A stretch of DNA of 42,788 nucleotides from Ferrovibrio sp046294345. Lineage in GTDB: Bacteria > Pseudomonadota > Alphaproteobacteria > Ferrovibrionales > Ferrovibrionaceae. Under the pieces are notes generated by a model. The model was not told the origin of the DNA, searched no databases, and saw only the letters and a list, made by a program, of their open reading frames with translations. A program made the position numbers and the translations under genes. Below are positions 39,547 through 42,788 of this stretch, one piece after another; the stretch's first letter is position 1; the number at the start of each line of letters is the position of its first letter. The stretch covers positions 1 to 42,788 of the forward strand of contig JBKBJT010000029.1 in NCBI GenBank assembly GCA_046294345.1, written 5' to 3'.

Positions 39547-40326
39547 CTAACGCGTCTTCAGCAGGTCGACCACGTCGTCGAAGATATAGGCGCCGGTGGC
39601 GATCACCGAAGGATGGCGGTGCCTGTCGGTGCCGTAAGCCAGCGGTTCGCCATCGGCGGTGGCCACGCGGCCGCCGGCCTCGCGCACCAGCAGGTCGGCG
39701 GCCGCGATGTCCCAGTCGCTTTTTTCGGTCAGGCTGATGGCGACGTCGTATTTGCCGCAGGCAACCAGCGCCATGCGATAGGCAATCGAGTTGCGGTAGG
39801 CAAAATCGGCCTTGGCCGTGCGCGCCAGCCAGCCATGGCGTTCAAACGTGCGGCGGCTGGCCAGGAAGCGCGCTTCCATCAGGCTGGCATGGCCCGAGGC
39901 GCGGATCGTCCTGCCGTTCAGCTTCGCGCCGCCGCCGCAGGTGGCCTCGAAGAATTCGTCGCTGGCCGGATTGAAGATGGCGGCCAGCGTCGGCTGGCCA
40001 TCCTGCAGCAGGGCGACGCAGATGGTGAATTCGGGTTTGCCGTCGATGAAGGCGCGGGTGCCGTCGATGGGATCGATCACCCATTGCTCCGGGCCGGTGC
40101 CGCCCTGGCGGCCGCTTTCCTCGCTGAGCCAGCCATAACCCGGCCGCGCACCCATCAGTTTTTCCCGCAGCAGATTGTCGACGGCGATATCGGCTTCAGT
40201 GACCGGGTCGTTGGGCTTCTTGTGCCAGGTCTTCACGCCCGATTTGAAAAACCGCAACGCCACCGCGCCGGCCTCGCGCACGGCGCCGACCAGAAGATCG
40301 TGATCCTGTCTGAGTGAAACCGCCAT
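39547..40326 (-). CDS. Inositol-monophosphatase family protein (3'(2'),5'-bisphosphate nucleotidase-like)
   Basis: 259 aa. Metal-dependent phosphatase with 'DPVTEADIAVD' (40-50), 'WLSEESG' (66-72, Glu69-Glu70), 'VIDPIDGTRAFIDG' (83-96; Asp85 and Asp88 bind metal) and 'KSDWDIAAADLLVREAGG', the second motif. 'DGTRAFIDG' is often seen in CysQ-like or histidinol-phosphatase-like members, so the substrate could be PAP, inositol phosphate or histidinol phosphate; context does not decide. It starts 13 bp after the pmbA stop and is probably in that operon. Confidence 0.88.
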   Translation of the reverse strand: MAVSLRQDHDLLVGAVREAGAVALRFFKSGVKTWHKKPNDPVTEADIAVDNLLREKLMGARPGYGWLSEESGRQGGTGPEQWVIDPIDGTRAFIDGKPEFTICVALLQDGQPTLAAIFNPASDEFFEATCGGGAKLNGRTIRASGHASLMEARFLASRRTFERHGWLARTAKADFAYRNSIAYRMALVACGKYDVAISLTEKSDWDIAAADLLVREAGGRVATADGEPLAYGTDRHRHPSVIATGAYIFDDVVDLLKTR

Positions 40327-40339
40327 GCCGCTGCCGATA

Positions 40340-41695
40340 TCAGCGGCCGGCGACGGTCATGCCGTCGATGCGGATTGTGGGCGCATCCGTGCCGAAGCGG
40401 AATTCCAGATCGTTGGCCGGCGTGAGATTGGGAAACATCTCTTTCAGGTTGCCGGCGATGGTGATCTCGGAAACCGGCTCGGCCAGCTGGCCGTCGCGGA
40501 TCACGAAGCCGGCGGCGCCGCGGCTGTAATCGCCGGTCACGCCGTTCACGCCCATGCCGATCAGCTCGGTGACATAGAGGCCAAGCCTGATGTCGGCCAT
40601 GAGTTCGGCCGGCGTCTGCCTGCCCGGATTGAGGTAGATGTTGGTCGGTGCTGGCGAGGGCGGCGAGGTGGTGCCGCGCGAGGCATGCCCGGTGCTGGCC
40701 ATGCCGAGCTGGCGTGCGGTGGCGCAGTCGAGCAGCCAGGTGGTGAGGCGGCCATCCTCGATCAGGGCGCGGGTCTGGCGCGCCACGCCTTCCATGTCGA
40801 ACCAGCGCGAGCGGAAGCCGCGCTTGCGCAAAGGGTCGTCGGTGATGGTGATGCCGGGCGCAAAGACCATCTGGCCGAGCTTGTCTTTCAGGAACGAAGT
40901 GCCGCGCGCCACGGAAGCGCCATTGATGGCGCCTGCCAGATGACCCACCAGACTGGTGGCCACGCGGGGATCATAGACAATGGGCATCGCCGCGCTGTCC
41001 AGCTTCACCGGATTGAGGCGGCGCACCGCCCGTTCGCCGGCCTTGCGGCCGATGCTGGCCGGATCGGGCAGATCGCTGAAATGGGTTTTCGCCTCGTAAT
41101 CCCAGTCGCGCTCCATGCCGGTATCCTTGCCGGCAATGGCGGCGGCCGAGATGCTGTGCGAGCCGCTGAAGCCGCTGCCGCTGAAGCCGGCGGTATTGGC
41201 ATAGGCGACCAGGCCGAAACCGCGTCCGGCGCTGCCGCCTTCGGAATTGGTGATGCCGGGCACGGCCAGCGCCGCGGCTTCCGCCGCCTTGGCGCGGTCC
41301 AGCAATTGCGGCATTTCCAGTTCGATGCCGTCGAACAGGTCCAGTTCCACCGGTTGGGCTGCTAGCTGGGCCGGCTCGGGCAGGCCGCAGTATTTGTCCT
41401 CGGGCGCGGCGCGCGCCATGCTGACGGCGCGGCTCACCAGTTCCTGCAAAGCGGCGGGAGCGAAATCGGTGGTGGAGACGCAGGCCTGCTGCCGGCCGAC
41501 CAGCACGCGCAGGCCGAGGTCGCGGCTTTCGGAGGATTCGACATCCTCCGGCTGGCCCATGCGCACGCCGGCGCTGAGCGAGCGGGATTCGTGATAGACC
41601 GCGTCGGCGGCATCGGCGCCGGCCTTGCGGGCGGTCTTGATCAGGTCGGCAATCAGACTCTGCGCATCCAGGGCGCGCTGGCGGGGATCGGACAT
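40340..41695 (-). CDS. pmbA: TldE/PmbA-family protein
   Basis: 451 aa. Non-metal-binding partner (TldE) of the TldD/TldE protease, which processes peptides such as microcins and has DNA gyrase-related effects. It lacks the HExxxH zinc motif of TldD, as expected. Family blocks: 'SLSAGVRMGQPEDVESSESRDLGLRV', 'MGVNGVTGDYSRGAAGFVI' near the C terminus and 'NLKEMFPNL'. No tldD is in the window. Start: ATG at 41695. Confidence 0.93.
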   Translation of the reverse strand: MSDPRQRALDAQSLIADLIKTARKAGADAADAVYHESRSLSAGVRMGQPEDVESSESRDLGLRVLVGRQQACVSTTDFAPAALQELVSRAVSMARAAPEDKYCGLPEPAQLAAQPVELDLFDGIELEMPQLLDRAKAAEAAALAVPGITNSEGGSAGRGFGLVAYANTAGFSGSGFSGSHSISAAAIAGKDTGMERDWDYEAKTHFSDLPDPASIGRKAGERAVRRLNPVKLDSAAMPIVYDPRVATSLVGHLAGAINGASVARGTSFLKDKLGQMVFAPGITITDDPLRKRGFRSRWFDMEGVARQTRALIEDGRLTTWLLDCATARQLGMASTGHASRGTTSPPSPAPTNIYLNPGRQTPAELMADIRLGLYVTELIGMGVNGVTGDYSRGAAGFVIRDGQLAEPVSEITIAGNLKEMFPNLTPANDLEFRFGTDAPTIRIDGMTVAGR

Positions 41696-41740
41696 CGAAT
41701 TGCTTTTCTAAAGGCGGGCTTTTCCAGGGGAGAGGCCGGT

Positions 41741-42019
41741 TTATTCGGCCTTGTCGTCCATTCTATAGGACATATAGGAAACGAAAGCGACAAAACAACC
41801 AAGCAGCCACGCCAGCGGCAGAAGCGGTTCATGCCAGTCGCGCCAGTCTTCGCCCGCGATTTTGGCCGCGATCTGCGCGGCCAGATCGAGGGCTATGGCG
41901 CCTACACCCAGTCCCAGCGCGGCCGAGAAGGCCAGGTTCCAAACAGCCCGCAGCAGGGCATGCGGATGCCACCAGGGCAGGATGTCGCGGTCGGAAGGTT
42001 TGGGCGGGCGGAACAGCAT
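41741..42019 (-). CDS. Small hypothetical membrane protein
   Basis: 92 aa. Two hydrophobic segments are visible: about residues 28-50 ('LAFSAALGLGVGAIALDL') and 67-84 ('PLAWLLGCFVAFVSYMSY'), separated by a charged, Trp-rich loop ('GEDWRDWHEP'). The short C terminus is charged ('RMDDKAE'). I do not recognise a family. Clean coding potential, an ATG at 42019 and a position between the cyclase and pmbA on the same strand argue that it is a real gene. Spacing is 49 bp to the cyclase stop and 45 bp to pmbA. Confidence 0.68.
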   Translation of the reverse strand: MLFRPPKPSDRDILPWWHPHALLRAVWNLAFSAALGLGVGAIALDLAAQIAAKIAGEDWRDWHEPLLPLAWLLGCFVAFVSYMSYRMDDKAE

Positions 42020-42068
42020 GCCCCGTCATGCCATGGCTTGGCCGCGGCATCCACGGTTTTCTGCCGCT

Positions 42069-42788
42069 TCAGTGGATGGTCGGTGCCGCCTCGGGGGCGT
42101 CGGCCTCGCTGCCCAGCGGCAGGCGCGGCAGGATCCACAGCACCATGCGGTCGCGCAGGCCGCGGATCGGCTGCGGCTTCAGGGTCACCATGTCGCGCAC
42201 GGCGCCCATGTCGCCGCGGGTTTCCTCGACCAGTTTGTCGACGAAGGCCTGGCTGAGGCAGAGCTGGGCATTCAGCGACCGGGTCATCTGCTCCAGCCGG
42301 TGCGCCACATTCACGGTCTCGCCGATCAGGGCGAATTCCACGCGGCTCTCGTCGCCGATATTGCCCAGGGTGAGCGGACCGAAATGGATGCCGACCGCCA
42401 GATGCAGCGGCACCTGGCGCAGCAGGGCGCGCTGGCGATTGAGCAGGTCCATCTCGCGCAGCATGGCGCGTGCCGCCAGCAGGGCCGATGAGGCGTCGCG
42501 CTGGCCGGCCTGCGGCGTGCCGAAGGATGCCATGATGCCATCGCCCAGATACTTGTCGAGCGTGCCGCTGTTTTCATGCACGGCACGGCCGAGGCGCTGG
42601 TGCACCTCGCGCAGGATGGTGACGGTCTGCTCCGGCGTGTGATCGTCGGCGATCTGGGTGAACCCGACCAGATCGGCGAACAGCACGGCGGCATTGAGCG
42701 ATTTCACCTGGCCGATGGCATCGTCCATCTGCTCGATCTGCTCGGCGATATGGGGCGAGAAGTGGCGCGACAGGTTGCGCCGCGCCCG
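42069..42788 (-). CDS. Class III adenylate/guanylate cyclase domain protein (5' end outside window)
   Basis: C-terminal 239 residues of a larger protein that begins beyond the right edge. Reading in from the edge, 'NLSRHFSPHIAEQIEQ' is the helical linker that precedes many bacterial class III cyclase domains. Both metal aspartates are present ('LFADLVGFT' and 'YLGDGIMASFG'), as is 'GETVNVAHRLEQ' with the transition-state Asn and Arg. The catalytic domain therefore looks intact, making cAMP most likely. The N-terminal sensor or membrane part is not visible. An ATG at 42728 is inside the domain boundary and is not the true start. Confidence 0.9.
   Translation of the reverse strand, partial: RARRNLSRHFSPHIAEQIEQMDDAIGQVKSLNAAVLFADLVGFTQIADDHTPEQTVTILREVHQRLGRAVHENSGTLDKYLGDGIMASFGTPQAGQRDASSALLAARAMLREMDLLNRQRALLRQVPLHLAVGIHFGPLTLGNIGDESRVEFALIGETVNVAHRLEQMTRSLNAQLCLSQAFVDKLVEETRGDMGAVRDMVTLKPQPIRGLRDRMVLWILPRLPLGSEADAPEAAPTIH

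Overview
The window reads as a GC-rich chromosomal segment of an alphaproteobacterium, probably Rhodospirillales-like. This rests on gene content (Coq7-type ubiquinone hydroxylase, paired TRAP transporters, pca genes under an IclR regulator, GluQ, an HNH protein and host-attachment protein of alphaproteobacterial type) and on GC-rich codon use; it is an inference, not a phylogenetic result. Genes are tightly packed with many ATGA-type overlaps. I see no insertion sequence, integrase, phage gene or CRISPR array. Genes at both edges are cut by the window: gap at the left and a class III cyclase at the right.

Layout. 1-9240 is mostly housekeeping: gap, a DUF2459 protein, a PagL-type lipid A deacylase, a periplasmic binding-like protein, gluQ, an AlkA-type glycosylase coupled to an esterase, an HNH protein, a dedA-dsbB-coq7 run, an AraC-type regulator and tRNA-Leu(CAA). 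9300-20300 is an aromatic/acyl-CoA region: a crotonase-thiolase pair with a CouR-like MarR regulator, a 4-hydroxybenzoyl-CoA-type thioesterase, then a divergent IclR regulator and the collinear operon pcaH-pcaG-dctP-dctQ-dctM-pcaB-pcaD-pcaC, closed by a strong bidirectional terminator. The thioesterase could release hydroxybenzoate from CoA, and the pca enzymes take protocatechuate to 3-oxoadipate; pcaI, pcaJ and a clear pcaF are not present.

20300-29520 holds an RhlE-type RNA helicase and a complete-looking oxidative hexuronate module: gntR-kdgD-udh-gci-gli on the minus strand, divergent from a second TRAP transporter (dctPQM). Together these would import a hexuronate, oxidise it to an aldarolactone, isomerise and ring-open it to 5-dehydro-4-deoxyglucarate, and decarboxylate/dehydrate that to 2-oxoglutarate semialdehyde. 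The final semialdehyde dehydrogenase is not in the operon; an SSADH-like enzyme at 33978-35435 is a candidate.

29590-42788 is a mixed block: pirin and PPK2; a minus-strand ChaB/membrane protease/host-attachment trio; a Zn alcohol dehydrogenase and the SSADH-like dehydrogenase; a D-amino-acid-dehydrogenase-like flavoprotein overlapping a molybdopterin oxidoreductase; a 389-bp intergenic region with an unusual 10-bp-phased repeat; then a SnoaL-like protein, an inositol-phosphatase-family enzyme, TldE/PmbA, a small membrane protein and a cyclase.

The points most worth a second look are the exactly 10-bp-phased CCAA repeat (38881-38950), the TRAP transporter inside the pca operon, the flavoprotein/molybdoenzyme overlap, the perfect palindromes at the IclR and MarR loci, and the Shine-Dalgarno hairpin directly in front of the pirin gene.
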